Of a stretch of DNA of 64,000 nt, positions 9,470-17,789 are shown one piece after another; position 1 is the first letter of the stretch; the number at the start of each line of letters is the position of its first letter. Source of the DNA: JALOOB01 sp040766655. Its GTDB lineage: Bacteria > Chloroflexota > Anaerolineae > CG2-30-64-16. The DNA lies in contig JAXGQB010000017.1 in the NCBI GenBank assembly GCA_040766655.1, forward strand, positions 46,406 to 110,405, in the 5' to 3' direction. The position numbers and the translations under genes were made by a program. The notes under the pieces were generated by a model. It worked only from the letters and a program-made list of their open reading frames with translations. It was not told the DNA's origin and made no database searches.

Positions 9470-9646
9470 TCACAGGTGATGTGGAGCGGTGCGCGCAGCA
9501 ACATGGGCTGCCGGCGCATTGCTCCCAACACGCGCGGCCGTCAAGCGGAACAGAACATTCGGCGCAGGAGATGAGCCAGCCGAGGGCCGCCCATTACCAT
9601 AGGCCCCGGCCTGCAATTCCCGTCGGATTTCCCAGCACGTTTTCAC
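9470..9646 (-). pseudogene. Possible small Cys-rich protein ORF, frameshifted (extent uncertain)
   Basis: A GTG at 9646 opens KTCWEIRRELQAGAYGNG. In the adjacent frame the text continues as ALGWLISCAECSVPLDGR then ACWEQCAGSPCCCAHR, and in a third frame TCDFCEIYIEHRREIAG appears at about 9430-9480. The CWEI start, CxEC and final CDFC pieces resemble small Cys-rich proteins with a closing CxxC. Joining them needs two frame changes, and the end is unclear because the last frame runs into the HMA gene. It is placed as the first gene of the CODH/ACS cluster. I am not certain that it is a real gene. Confidence 0.35.
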
Positions 9647-9761
9647 GTTGACGATCCGTCGCTTGGATTTGGAGGCCGGCGGGGACAAGCAGCGCCGGCC
9701 ACATCGTGCATTTTTACACGAAGTTGGCGTCCTGGCTATGACGTGCGTCATCTCCAGCATA

Positions 9762-9799
9762 AAAAAAGCCTGATCCGCGCGCAATAGCGGACCAGGCAT
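9762..9799 (-). terminator. Intrinsic terminator hairpin upstream of the CODH/ACS cluster
   Basis: On the minus strand GCCTGGTCCGC and GCGGATCAGGC form an 11-bp stem with one mismatch, followed directly by seven T. It can end transcription coming from the DUF4173 gene. Its left arm overlaps the right arm of a preceding hairpin (about 9793-9809), so the two folds exclude each other, as in an attenuator. Confidence 0.75.
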
Positions 9800-9882
9800 T
9801 CGTCACCTGAGATCGAACCGCAGGCCATCGTCAGCCTGCAGAAAGTCGACCTACAAAAGATACACTCAGAATCGGCGCCGAA

Positions 9883-9924
9883 ATATGACATAGATCATAT
9901 ACAAACATAAGCATTTTTTCACAA
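9883..9924 (-). promoter_or_regulatory. Candidate promoter and palindromic operator upstream of the CODH/ACS cluster
   Basis: On the minus strand TTGTGA (9924-9919) and TATATG (9901-9896) are spaced by 17 bases, an acceptable -35/-10 pair. ATATGA-N6-TCATAT (9883-9900) overlaps the -10 end and is a perfect palindrome with CRP/FNR-like geometry. The region is distinctly AT-rich against its surroundings. It lies between the DUF4173 stop and the cluster's first ORF. Which regulator binds is unknown. Confidence 0.5.
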
Positions 9925-9939
9925 GATCGCTGGCCCTGG

Positions 9940-11472
9940 TCAGTCCGACGCACGGACCGCGGAGCCCGCCAGCGCGTTGTATGCCCGCCACTGAGCCAGG
10001 TGGAAGCCGGGCCAGCCGCGCTGCGCGACGTCATCGCGCAACTCGGGCAGGGCGGCCTGCAGATGATTGTCCAGCTCCTCCCGCGGGGCGCCGGTCAGCC
10101 GGTCCACGCTCTGCGCCAGCGCAGGCATCGCGTCGGCCGACAGCGTGGTCAGGTAGGCCGCGTCGATCCCGGGCTGATACTCCCCACTCACCCGGTCGAT
10201 GAACGCCGCCGGGCCCAACTGCTCGTAACGCTGCACGTTGCGCCGGACGATGAAATCATCGACGTTCATCAGGTTGAGCGTGGCCACGAAGCCGATGCAC
10301 GCGACGAGCACGCCGATGCCGAAGCGGCCAGGCCGCACCCACAACGTTAGGAGGAACCAGCCGAGCAGGAGCGCGAGCCAGACCATGAACACGTGCGGGT
10401 AGATGCGCATCTCGGTGAAGCCGTACGCCATCTCGTAGAGCAGCAGCCGCTTGAAGGCGGATACGAGGATGACCACCGTCAGGCCAACGGTGACCGTGCT
10501 CGACAGGTTGAACAGGCGGGTCTGCCTGCCGGCCTCCCGCCGCGTCAGGACGCCCAGGAGCAGGAGCATCCCGAGCACCAGGATGGAGACCAGGACCAGC
10601 TCGCCGAAGCCCTGCCGCGCATACTCGGCGTAGGTGATCCGCCCCAGGTCGATGTTGAGCTGCCCGCCGAACAGGTAGGGCACCTGGATGACGACGAACG
10701 CGGCAAAGAGCAGGTTGACTGCGTTGAGCACCACTGCGGATTCGGTCAGCCCCAGCAGCGGCGCGACGGAGGGCAGGGTGCGGGTCAGGCTGCCCGCAGG
10801 CGAGCCGTCATCACCCCACACGGTGTACGCCAGGCCGCCCATGAGCATGAAGCCGGCGAAGAGGACGATGCCCCCGTGGCCGATGAAACGATTGAGAAAC
10901 GCGACAAAGTCCTCCGGCAGGAGGCGCTTGAACACCTCCGCGAACATCAGGTCCGCAGAGGTGAGCAATAGCGCAAACACGACCACGACCGGGAGGGCCA
11001 GCAGGAGCCCTCGCAGGACGGGCCCCCACGTGCTCCGGCGTGAGCCCTGCCACGAGCCGGCGGCCTGGACCGCGGCGAGCCGGACCGTCTGCGCGCCGCG
11101 CACGGCCGACAGGATGCTGGCCAGGAAGGGGGACAGCGCGTAGCCGGGCACGCTGACTGCGGCCAATGGATCGCGCACCAGGAAGACCGCGATCAAGCCC
11201 AGGAGCAGCATCACGGCCGAGACGTTGAGGAACGTCACGAACTCGTTCGCCCGGATTGCCACCATGGCCGCGAAGAAGAGCAGCGGAGCGAACACCCACA
11301 GGTTCGCACGCAGCGGCCGCGCGGCCTCCCACTTCATCGTCAGGGCCAGCGCCAGCACCACCAAGGCGACGAACAAGGGGAACGAGATGCCCAACGGTTG
11401 GGTGACCACCAGGCGGTCGAAGACCAGGCCCAGAAGCAGGCCCGCCAGAACGATGCGAAGCGGATGGCGCAT
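9940..11472 (-). CDS. DUF4173/DUF4153-like multi-pass membrane protein
   Basis: A 510-residue integral membrane protein starting at the ATG at 11472 (MRHPLRIVLAGLLLG), chosen for a GGAGG site ten bases upstream. It has about ten hydrophobic segments over residues 5-420, for example GLIAVFLV, LLLALPVVVVFALLLTS and FAGFMLMGGLAYTVWG, then a hydrophilic C-terminal tail of about 100 residues. The order of segments and the TRLFNLSSTVTVGLT and YPHVFMVWLALLL regions match the DUF4173 family, whose function is unknown. A terminator follows at 9762-9799. The divergent response regulator starts about 200 bases away on the other strand, so the two may share regulation. Confidence 0.8.
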   Translation of the reverse strand: MRHPLRIVLAGLLLGLVFDRLVVTQPLGISFPLFVALVVLALALTMKWEAARPLRANLWVFAPLLFFAAMVAIRANEFVTFLNVSAVMLLLGLIAVFLVRDPLAAVSVPGYALSPFLASILSAVRGAQTVRLAAVQAAGSWQGSRRSTWGPVLRGLLLALPVVVVFALLLTSADLMFAEVFKRLLPEDFVAFLNRFIGHGGIVLFAGFMLMGGLAYTVWGDDGSPAGSLTRTLPSVAPLLGLTESAVVLNAVNLLFAAFVVIQVPYLFGGQLNIDLGRITYAEYARQGFGELVLVSILVLGMLLLLGVLTRREAGRQTRLFNLSSTVTVGLTVVILVSAFKRLLLYEMAYGFTEMRIYPHVFMVWLALLLGWFLLTLWVRPGRFGIGVLVACIGFVATLNLMNVDDFIVRRNVQRYEQLGPAAFIDRVSGEYQPGIDAAYLTTLSADAMPALAQSVDRLTGAPREELDNHLQAALPELRDDVAQRGWPGFHLAQWRAYNALAGSAVRASD

Positions 11473-11676
11473 CGACACAAGACACCTCCATGCATTTTTC
11501 GCCAGCATCGCGCTCTTCGGCCGCACCGGCAACGGCCCACGACCGGCAGGCCGGGCGTCGCATAATAACGCGTGAGTGCGCTGTCGTCCGCGGTCACCCT
11601 GAGCGTGCTTGAGATGCGGCCTGACCGATTTGCGACGCGCAGGGGCCGCATAATGACGACAGACTACTGAGGGATG

Positions 11677-12424
11677 CATGAACGGAAATCAGATCGCCTT
11701 GCTCGTCGTCGAGGACAACGCGCCTGCGGCCCGCGCTGGTGGAGGGGTTCAACGCGCTGCCTGAGATACGCGTGGCCGGCGCGTACGACAGCGGCGAGGA
11801 TGCGCTCGAGGCCTGCCTTCAGGACGCACCGCACGCGATCCTCATGGACGTCCAGCTGGCGGGCCGGCTGAACGGCATCGAGGCCGCGGTCGCGATACGC
11901 CGCGAATTCCCGCGCATGCCTATCGTCTTCTACTCCATCCAGGACGACGACGCGTATTACCGCGACTTCCTCCGGGCAGGCATCCTAACCCATTTCGCGT
12001 ACGTGCCAAAATCGAACTATCTGCTGCCGGCCATGCTGTTGCCCCTGCTCCGCGATGCGATCGCGGGCCGCAGCTTCATCGATCCGCACATCGCCAGCCG
12101 GGTGCAGGAAGTGCGCCGCCGCGACCGCGACGACCCGATGGCCCTGCTCGAACCGAACGAGCAGGCCGTCGCGCGGCTGCTCGGCGAGGGGCTGACCAAC
12201 GAGCAGATCGCGGCCAGGCTGGGCTTCCGGGACAAACGCACGATCAGCAGGGTGGCCGGCCAGATCTACGCCGCGGGGACCTGAACCGGACGGCCACGGA
12301 CGAAAAGATCGCGCGCACGCGGGCGTCGATCATCGCACTGCGCGGGCGGCTGATGCGCTGGGACGACGACGGCGTGGCCTACGTGCTCGACGAGCGGGAC
12401 GAGTGGGAGCCATGGACCCCGTAA
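11677..12424 (+). CDS. LuxR/NarL-type response regulator, frameshifted twice
   Basis: Receiver plus helix-turn-helix regulator. The ATG at 11677 gives MNGNQIALLVVEDNAPA, with the acidic pair Glu-Asp. After a frame change near 11725-11735 the receiver continues as VEGFNALPEIRVAGAYDS and AILMDVQLAGRLNGIEA, where Asp in LMDV is the likely phospho-acceptor. An HTH follows with EQAVARLLGEGLTNEQIAAR and DKRTISRVAGQIY. A second frame change near 12280 restores a tail ending DERDEWEPWTP, stopping at 12424 and overlapping the kinase gene start. With both shifts repaired it is a complete regulator of about 248 residues. Its partner is the kinase that follows. Confidence 0.78.
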
Positions 12425-14745
12425 CGGCCGGCACGCTGCGCGACTGGGCCCTCGTCGCAGTCTCGCTGTTCAACACGGTGCTGCTGCTGTGGCTGGGGCT
12501 GAGCCTGTGGCTGCACGCGGACCGCCGCAACCTCAGCGCGGTGCTCTCGTCCGGCGGCTTTCTGCTCGGCAGCCTCTTCTTCATCAGCCACTCCGCGCTG
12601 CTGCTGAGCAAATCGTGGGAGTTCACGCGGAGCAACACGCTCTGGCTCTCCGTCGCCATGATCCCCGTGCTGGTCCTGCCCTTCGTCTGGTACGTCGTGC
12701 TGCTGCACCACGCGGTGGGGGACGGCAGGTGGTGCCGCGATCTGGCGGCGCCACCGGCCGTGGCTGCTGCTGGCATCATTGATCCTGGCCCTCGGGTTCG
12801 GCGGGCTCGTCCTCCTGGGCATCCCGCACATCCCTGGCATCAACCGGTTGACCGGCTTCATCTGGCCGCTGCGGCAGGCGATCAAGTTCCCCATCGCGGA
12901 ATCCCGCTCGTCGCGATCGCGTACCCGCTCTACGTCCTGCTGTGCGTGACGCTCTCGGTCGACACGCTGCGCGCGCCGGATGCCGGCGCAGTGCGCAGAG
13001 GGACGCGGCGCCATGCGCGGCGAACTGCGCGACGAGATGCACGGAACGCTCCGCCGCTCCCGCCGGCACCTGTTTGCCGCGACGGTGGTCCTGCTGGCAA
13101 TCGGCATCCTCGTTGCGACCGCGGTGGTGTGGACGATCACGAACACCCGCGAGGGCGGGTACTACGTGCTGCGCACCGACGACGTCAACGTGATCGCGGG
13201 GTTCGACCTGACGATTGCATTGCTGATCGGGCTGGTGGTCGTGCTGCTGGGCCAGGCCATGACCAAATACGACCTCTTCATGGGCAAGGCGCTGCCGCGG
13301 CGCGAGCTGGCGCGGCAGTGGCGGCGGGCAATCGCGCTGGCTGCGGGCTACGGCGTGCTGCTGGGCGGCGCGCTGGTGTGGGGGCTGGAGCCGGTCTACG
13401 CGGTCCTGCTGACCGCGGGGCTGATGACCGTGTTCTTCGTCCTCCTGGGCTGGCGCGCGTCGGTGGAGTGGCAGCAGGCCATGCGCCAGCTGCGACCGAT
13501 GGTGACCAGCCAGGGGTGGTACAAGCAACTGACCGCGAGCCCGGCCGGGGAGAAGGCCGGTGCGCCGGGCGGCCCGGCGAACAACGCCAGGCGGCCCGGC
13601 GAACAACGCCGGCGGCCCGGCGAACAACGGCCGGGCGGCCCGGCGAACAACGCCCTATGATCCGGCCAGCCACGCTGATCCGCTGCTGCGCGGGCCGGCA
13701 CACGACGCCGACCCGTGCGTTCGCCGCATTGTGCCGCGACGTGCTGGCGGCCCCGCTGGCCTACCTGGTGCCCGCCGGTCCGCTGGCCGCGTTCGTCGAG
13801 CCGGTCGCCCATCCCCGGGCCGTGCGCTGCCGTCTGCGGCCTGGACGCCGCCGGCCGGCGCGCCGCCCCACCGCCTGGCCTGGCCGGTCGATCCGCTGGC
13901 GCACGGCGGCGCGACGTGGGGCGTCCCGTTGTGGAGCGAGCGCGGGCTGGCCGGCGTCCTGCTGCTGGGCCCGCGGAGGACGACAGCCTGTACAGCGAGG
14001 AGGAGCTGGAGATCGGGCGGGCCGCGGGGAGCGCCTGATCGACACGGCCGCCGGCATGGCGCTCTCGCAGCGACTGATCGAGCTGCAGCGGGAGCAGATG
14101 ACGGCCACGCAACTGCTGGACCAGCGCACGCGGCGGGTGCTGCACGACGAAGTGCTGCCGCTGATCCACACCGCCATGCTGTCGCTGCCGCCCGGCGCCG
14201 CATCGGAGACCGCGGTCACGCGGCTGTCCGAGGCGCACGGGCAGGTCTCCGCGCTGCTGCGCGACCTCCCGGTCTCCACGACGCCCGACGTGGCGCGGCT
14301 CGGGCCGATCGCCGTTGCGCCGGGCGGTCGAGGGCGAGTTCGGCGCCGCGTTCGGGACGGTCGACTGGGCGTGCGACGAGGCTGCGGAGCGTGCCGCGGC
14401 CGCGCTGCCCTCCGTGAAGGCAGAAGCGCTGTACTGGGCGCGCGCGAGCTGGTGCGCAATGCCGCGCGGCATGCGCAGCCTGCGGGCGGTGTGGCGCGGC
14501 ATCTGCGGGTCCGCGCGACGTGTGAGGATGGACAGTTGGTCGTTGCCGTGCAGGACAACGGCGATGCGGCAGGGATCGCCGCGGCGCCGGGCCACGGGCT
14601 CGCGCTTGCACACCACGCTCATGGCCATCGCCGGCGGCGCGCTGACGGTGCAGACGCTCCCCACCGGCGGCACGCGGAGAGGTGTCGATCGGGTGCGCGA
14701 GGGGGTGCAGACCTTACGGATCGGCGTGATGATGATGACCTGTAA
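12412..14745 (+). CDS. Membrane sensor histidine kinase, several frameshifts
   Basis: About 777 codons from MDPVTAGTLRDWALVAV. The N-terminal third is membrane-spanning (SLFNTVLLLWLGLSLWL, MIPVLVLPFVWYVVLL, ATVVLLAIGILVATAVV, LTIALLIGLVVVLLG). A cytoplasmic part follows, with a GAF-like stretch. The kinase core then has RTRRVLHDEVLPLIHTAML as the His box, with the phospho-His in VLHDEV, and ELVRNAARHAQPAGG as the ATPase N box. QDNGDAAG and a Gly-rich segment follow. These lie in different frames, so at least five indels separate them (about 12745, 12870, 12990, 13820-14030 and 14325). The order is right for a working kinase, so sequence errors are the simplest explanation. It overlaps the regulator gene by 13 bases. 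Confidence 0.72.
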   Translation: MDPVTAGTLRDWALVAVSLFNTVLLLWLGLSLWLHADRRNLSAVLSSGGFLLGSLFFISHSALLLSKSWEFTRSNTLWLSVAMIPVLVLPFVWYVVLLHHAVGDGRWCRDLAAPPAVAAAGIIDPGPRVRRARPPGHPAHPWHQPVDRLHLAAAAGDQVPHRGIPLVAIAYPLYVLLCVTLSVDTLRAPDAGAVRRGTRRHARRTARRDARNAPPLPPAPVCRDGGPAGNRHPRCDRGGVDDHEHPRGRVLRAAHRRRQRDRGVRPDDCIADRAGGRAAGPGHDQIRPLHGQGAAAARAGAAVAAGNRAGCGLRRAAGRRAGVGAGAGLRGPADRGADDRVLRPPGLARVGGVAAGHAPAATDGDQPGVVQATDREPGRGEGRCAGRPGEQRQAARRTTPAARRTTAGRPGEQRPMIRPATLIRCCAGRHTTPTRAFAALCRDVLAAPLAYLVPAGPLAAFVEPVAHPRAVRCRLRPGRRRPARRPTAWPGRSIRWRTAARRGASRCGASAGWPASCCWARGGRQPVQRGGAGDRAGRGERLIDTAAGMALSQRLIELQREQMTATQLLDQRTRRVLHDEVLPLIHTAMLSLPPGAASETAVTRLSEAHGQVSALLRDLPVSTTPDVARLGPIAVAPGGRGRVRRRVRDGRLGVRRGCGACRGRAALREGRSAVLGARELVRNAARHAQPAGGVARHLRVRATCEDGQLVVAVQDNGDAAGIAAAPGHGLALAHHAHGHRRRRADGADAPHRRHAERCRSGARGGADLTDRRDDDDL
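13569..13654 (+). repeat. Four tandem copies of a 19-20-base unit inside the kinase gene
   Basis: CGGCCCGGCGAACAACGCC is repeated at 13570, 13592, 13613 (one extra G) and 13636. Spacings of 22, 21 and 23 bases mean the copies do not keep one frame, giving alternating PGEQR and GGPANN text. It lies in the linker after the membrane part of the histidine kinase. Slippage here may cause real length variation or assembly errors. Confidence 0.85.
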
Positions 14746-14750
14746 CCCTG

Positions 14751-15140
14751 CTACTGCCGCTCCAGCCAGGTGGCAATCTCGGCCAGAATTTGGCCCAAGC
14801 TCGGCTGATCAGTGGGCGCGAGCCGATCCTCGTGGCCGACATGTTTGTGATGAGGATAGGTGATCATCTCGGGGTGATGCGGGGCATTGTCGTATCGAAA
14901 AACGCGCCGACTCTCACGAAGATAGGTGTAGGCGTAGCTGACACGAACAGGATAGCCAAGTTCTGTCGATACCACCTCGTAAAGGTCGAGAAAAGACTCG
15001 TCCCAAAAATGGACCCGGCCCCGGACAAGACCATTGTGGTCGTCCGAGGCCAGGCAGGTGAAGGTCTCGTCCAAATGGCTTACTAGCCGATTCTGGGTCA
15101 GGCCGCGCTCCAGAGAAGCGAAGTAATCATCGATGTTCAT
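14751..15140 (-). CDS. TumE-family toxin of a type II toxin-antitoxin pair
   Basis: A 129-residue protein from the ATG at 15140 (MNIDDYFASLERGL). It matches the TumE/DUF6516 pattern: an N-terminal helix, a beta region with GRVHFWDESFLDLYEVV, the RVSYAYTYLRESRRVFRYDN strand, then the signature DNAPHHPEMITYPHHKHVG and the closing SLGQILAEIATWL helix. The conserved His pairs in NAPHHP and YPHHKH are candidate functional residues. Family members are annotated as toxins, but the target is not established. The start codon overlaps the stop of the upstream partner by four bases (ATGA), which supports translational coupling. Confidence 0.8.
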   Translation of the reverse strand: MNIDDYFASLERGLTQNRLVSHLDETFTCLASDDHNGLVRGRVHFWDESFLDLYEVVSTELGYPVRVSYAYTYLRESRRVFRYDNAPHHPEMITYPHHKHVGHEDRLAPTDQPSLGQILAEIATWLERQ

Positions 15141-15355
15141 GCCGCAGCTGTTTCGTTCTGCATGAACTGGCGGACCGGCAGTGATGTCAGGTACAGGTGA
15201 TAGAGACCGGCCCACATCATCAGGTCATCGTCATCGCCTAACTCGCCATCACGGTAGCGGCGATAGAACTGGATCGTCGAATAGCCATACTTCTGCTCGT
15301 AGGCGCGCAGACGCTCGCTCAATTCCTCAAAGCTGACTCGCTGAGACTTCAACAT
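15137..15355 (-). CDS. Antitoxin-like partner of the TumE-type toxin
   Basis: A 72-residue acidic helical protein: MLKSQRVSFEELSERLRAY, then EQKYGYSTIQFYRRYRDG, then GDDDDLMMWAGLYHLYLTSL. It comes first in the two-gene unit and overlaps the toxin start by ATGA, the usual antitoxin-first order. No clear DNA-binding helix-turn-helix is visible, although the N-terminal half could dimerise. The antitoxin call rests on position and size. The unit sits alone between the kinase gene and the NERD helicase, which is typical of mobile toxin-antitoxin modules. Confidence 0.65.
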   Translation of the reverse strand: MLKSQRVSFEELSERLRAYEQKYGYSTIQFYRRYRDGELGDDDDLMMWAGLYHLYLTSLPVRQFMQNETAAA

Positions 15356-15594
15356 CGCTGCACTCCTTTCGCTCCGTACAGTCCGATCATAGCCGATTTT
15401 GACTCTTACAGCAAGGGCTCTCCTCCGACTGCGCTTTACACCAAGTCCCCAATCCCCGATCCCCGTTCACCGCCCCCTCAACAAGATTTGCACCTCCACC
15501 ACCGGCCACTATATAATCGTCGTTACGGAAGGCGCCACCGGCAGAGCTGCCGGCGCCAGCCGCGATGGTCGGAATGGCGCAGAGGAGGGCCCGC

Positions 15595-17763
15595 ATGGCG
15601 CGAATCTTTGGGGAGTTGCGTCCTAACGCCACCTACGGCGAACGCGCGCTCCTGCAGGCATTTTCCAGCCTCCCCGACAGCTACACCATATGGCCAGAAC
15701 TGTCCATCCGGGACGAGCACGAGCACTCGAGCGACTTCGTCCTCTTCAGTCCCGACCTCGGCGTCTGCCTGCTCGAGGCCAAAGACTGGATCGATATCCT
15801 CGAGGGCGACCCAGACCGCTTGACCATTCGCATGCGCGACGGCCGCGAACGCACCGAGCGCAATCCGCTGAAGGGTGCACGGGAGAAGGCCCTCGCTCTC
15901 GCCCGGCGCCTGGAGCGCAAGCCGGCACTCATTCGCCGAAGCGGCATGAACCAGGGCAAGCTGGTCGTGCCCTGGGCCTACGCAGTCGCCTTCCCCAACC
16001 TCACGCGCCTCCTGACCTCCTGGCTCGATGATGTTCTGGGCGACCACTGGGTTATCTTCCAGGACGACCTCGGGGCCGGGCAGCTGGAACATCGCCTTAA
16101 ATCGCTCGACTGGCGCCGCCAGGCACACCTCTCCGATGCGCAGGTAGACGCGGTGCTGGACGGCATCTACCCCCATCGCACCAAGCCTCTGGTGCACCTC
16201 ACCCCTGAGGAAACCGACGCCGTGCGCAGCGCGGTGGACCCGGTGCTGATCGTGGAGGGACCGAAGGGCGCCGAGTTAGGCGTTCTGGATCCTGTCCAGG
16301 AGGGCACGGCCAAGGACGGCCTGTTTGAGGAGGCCGGCGAGCCGATCGACCTCCTGACGGACGAGGAGGCGACGGTTGCGCAGCGGCTGGTGGTGCGCCT
16401 GGTGCGGGGCGTCGCGGGCAGCGGCAAGACGCGCGTACTGATTGCGCGAGCCCAGTACCTGGCCAAGGCCCATCCCGACTGGCGGATCCTCGTCGTCACG
16501 TTCAATGAACCGCTCGCGCGGCGATTGCGGCAGGCGTTCCGCGGGCAGGAGGACCACATCCGCGCCACCCACTTCCACCAGGTGTGCCAGGAGCGGCTGG
16601 CCGCATGCGGCGTGTGGAGCGATCCGCTCACCGATCGCGAGGGGCGCCTGGCCTACCTGCTGAACAGCAGATTGAGTGACCTGAAAGATCACTTCGACGC
16701 CCGCTTTCTCGATGCCGAGATCGGATGGCTCAAGGACACCGGCTGCATCGACCTGGAGCGCTACCTTGCCGTGCCGCGACTCGGCCGGGCGCGCCGCCTG
16801 CTGCGCGAGGAGCGAGAGCAGGTGTGGCGCGTGTTCCAGGCATACCAGCAGAACCTCCAGTACCGAAGGCTCCTCGACTGGGAGGACGTTCCTCTGGTCA
16901 CCCTCGCCTACCTGGTCGACGGCCGCCTGCCCGGAGATCAATACGACGCCATCCTGATTGACGAGGCCCAGGATTTCGCTCCCGTGTGGTTCGAGGTATT
17001 GAAGAAGTTCCTGAACCCGCATACCGGCGTCATCTTCCTCGCTGCGGACGCCACTCAGCGCATCTATCGCCGCTTCACCTGGCGATCGTTGGGATTGGAG
17101 GTAGTGGGCCGCTCACGGGTGCTGTCGAAGAGCTATCGCAACACCTATGAGATCCTGCGCACCGCGTTCGAGCTGATCCGTCACGACGAGTTGCTGCTGA
17201 AGCAGCTGGGCGACGAGGAAGAGGAGTTGGCGCCGCCCGATCTCGACCCCGCCGGCATGCGCCACGGGCCCTATCCTGAGCTCCGGCGGTTCGACGGCAT
17301 CCCGGCAGAGCGGCTGTTCCTCATCGAGTGGGTGCGCGCTCAGATCGCAGCCGGCACGCCCCCGGGCGAGGTCGCCGTATTCCACCGCAAGCGAACAGGC
17401 GTGGAAAAGTATCTCGCGGCCCTGCGCTCCGCCGGCATCCCTGCTATCAATCTGAAGGAGGAGGGCGAGGGCACCCCCGACGACTCGGTCATCGTCAGCA
17501 CCATCCATCTGGCCAAGGGGCTGGAGTATCGCGCCGTGTACTTGGGTCAGCTCCAGGAACTCTTCAAGCCCGACAAGTATCTCCCCGCGGGCGAGTACGC
17601 CCACTTCCGGGCGGACGAGCTGCGCCTCCTCTACGTCGGCCTGTCCCGCGCACGCGAGCAGGTGTGCCTGACGTACGAAGGCGCCCTGCCCGCCGACCTG
17701 GCCCACCTGGACGAGTTTCTACGCGCGGCCAGCGGAGAGGAATGTTCTCCGAGCGGTGATTGA
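15595..17763 (+). CDS. NERD-domain SF1 (UvrD-like) DNA helicase
   Basis: A 722-residue protein from MARIFGELRPNATYGERALL. Residues about 10-130 form a NERD nuclease-like domain (SSDFVLFSPDLGVCLLEAKDWID, with Asp and Glu-x-Lys in a restriction-like pattern). A superfamily 1 helicase follows: Walker A GVAGSGKT (near residue 280), LVVTFNEPLARRLR, Walker B ILIDEAQDFAPVW, QRIYRR, VLSKSYRNTYEIL, then VIVSTIHLAKGLEYRAVYL and LRLLYVGLSRAREQVCLTYE. All main helicase motifs are intact. Such fusions are predicted to process DNA, and several families with this layout occur in defence islands; here the only nearby defence gene is the toxin-antitoxin pair. The substrate is unknown. Confidence 0.85.
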   Translation: MARIFGELRPNATYGERALLQAFSSLPDSYTIWPELSIRDEHEHSSDFVLFSPDLGVCLLEAKDWIDILEGDPDRLTIRMRDGRERTERNPLKGAREKALALARRLERKPALIRRSGMNQGKLVVPWAYAVAFPNLTRLLTSWLDDVLGDHWVIFQDDLGAGQLEHRLKSLDWRRQAHLSDAQVDAVLDGIYPHRTKPLVHLTPEETDAVRSAVDPVLIVEGPKGAELGVLDPVQEGTAKDGLFEEAGEPIDLLTDEEATVAQRLVVRLVRGVAGSGKTRVLIARAQYLAKAHPDWRILVVTFNEPLARRLRQAFRGQEDHIRATHFHQVCQERLAACGVWSDPLTDREGRLAYLLNSRLSDLKDHFDARFLDAEIGWLKDTGCIDLERYLAVPRLGRARRLLREEREQVWRVFQAYQQNLQYRRLLDWEDVPLVTLAYLVDGRLPGDQYDAILIDEAQDFAPVWFEVLKKFLNPHTGVIFLAADATQRIYRRFTWRSLGLEVVGRSRVLSKSYRNTYEILRTAFELIRHDELLLKQLGDEEEELAPPDLDPAGMRHGPYPELRRFDGIPAERLFLIEWVRAQIAAGTPPGEVAVFHRKRTGVEKYLAALRSAGIPAINLKEEGEGTPDDSVIVSTIHLAKGLEYRAVYLGQLQELFKPDKYLPAGEYAHFRADELRLLYVGLSRAREQVCLTYEGALPADLAHLDEFLRAASGEECSPSGD

Positions 17764-17789
17764 CCGGAAACATCGACGCAAGCCCGCGC

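Noticed and set aside
9811..9850. GGTTCGATCTCAG text near 9815 (minus strand) looks like a tRNA T-loop
   Set aside because: The flanking five-base stem does not pair fully and no acceptor, D or anticodon arm can be found.
9831..10034. Short minus-strand frame over the end of the DUF4173 gene
   Set aside because: It overlaps a real coding end and the promoter-like region, and has no ribosome site or recognisable content.
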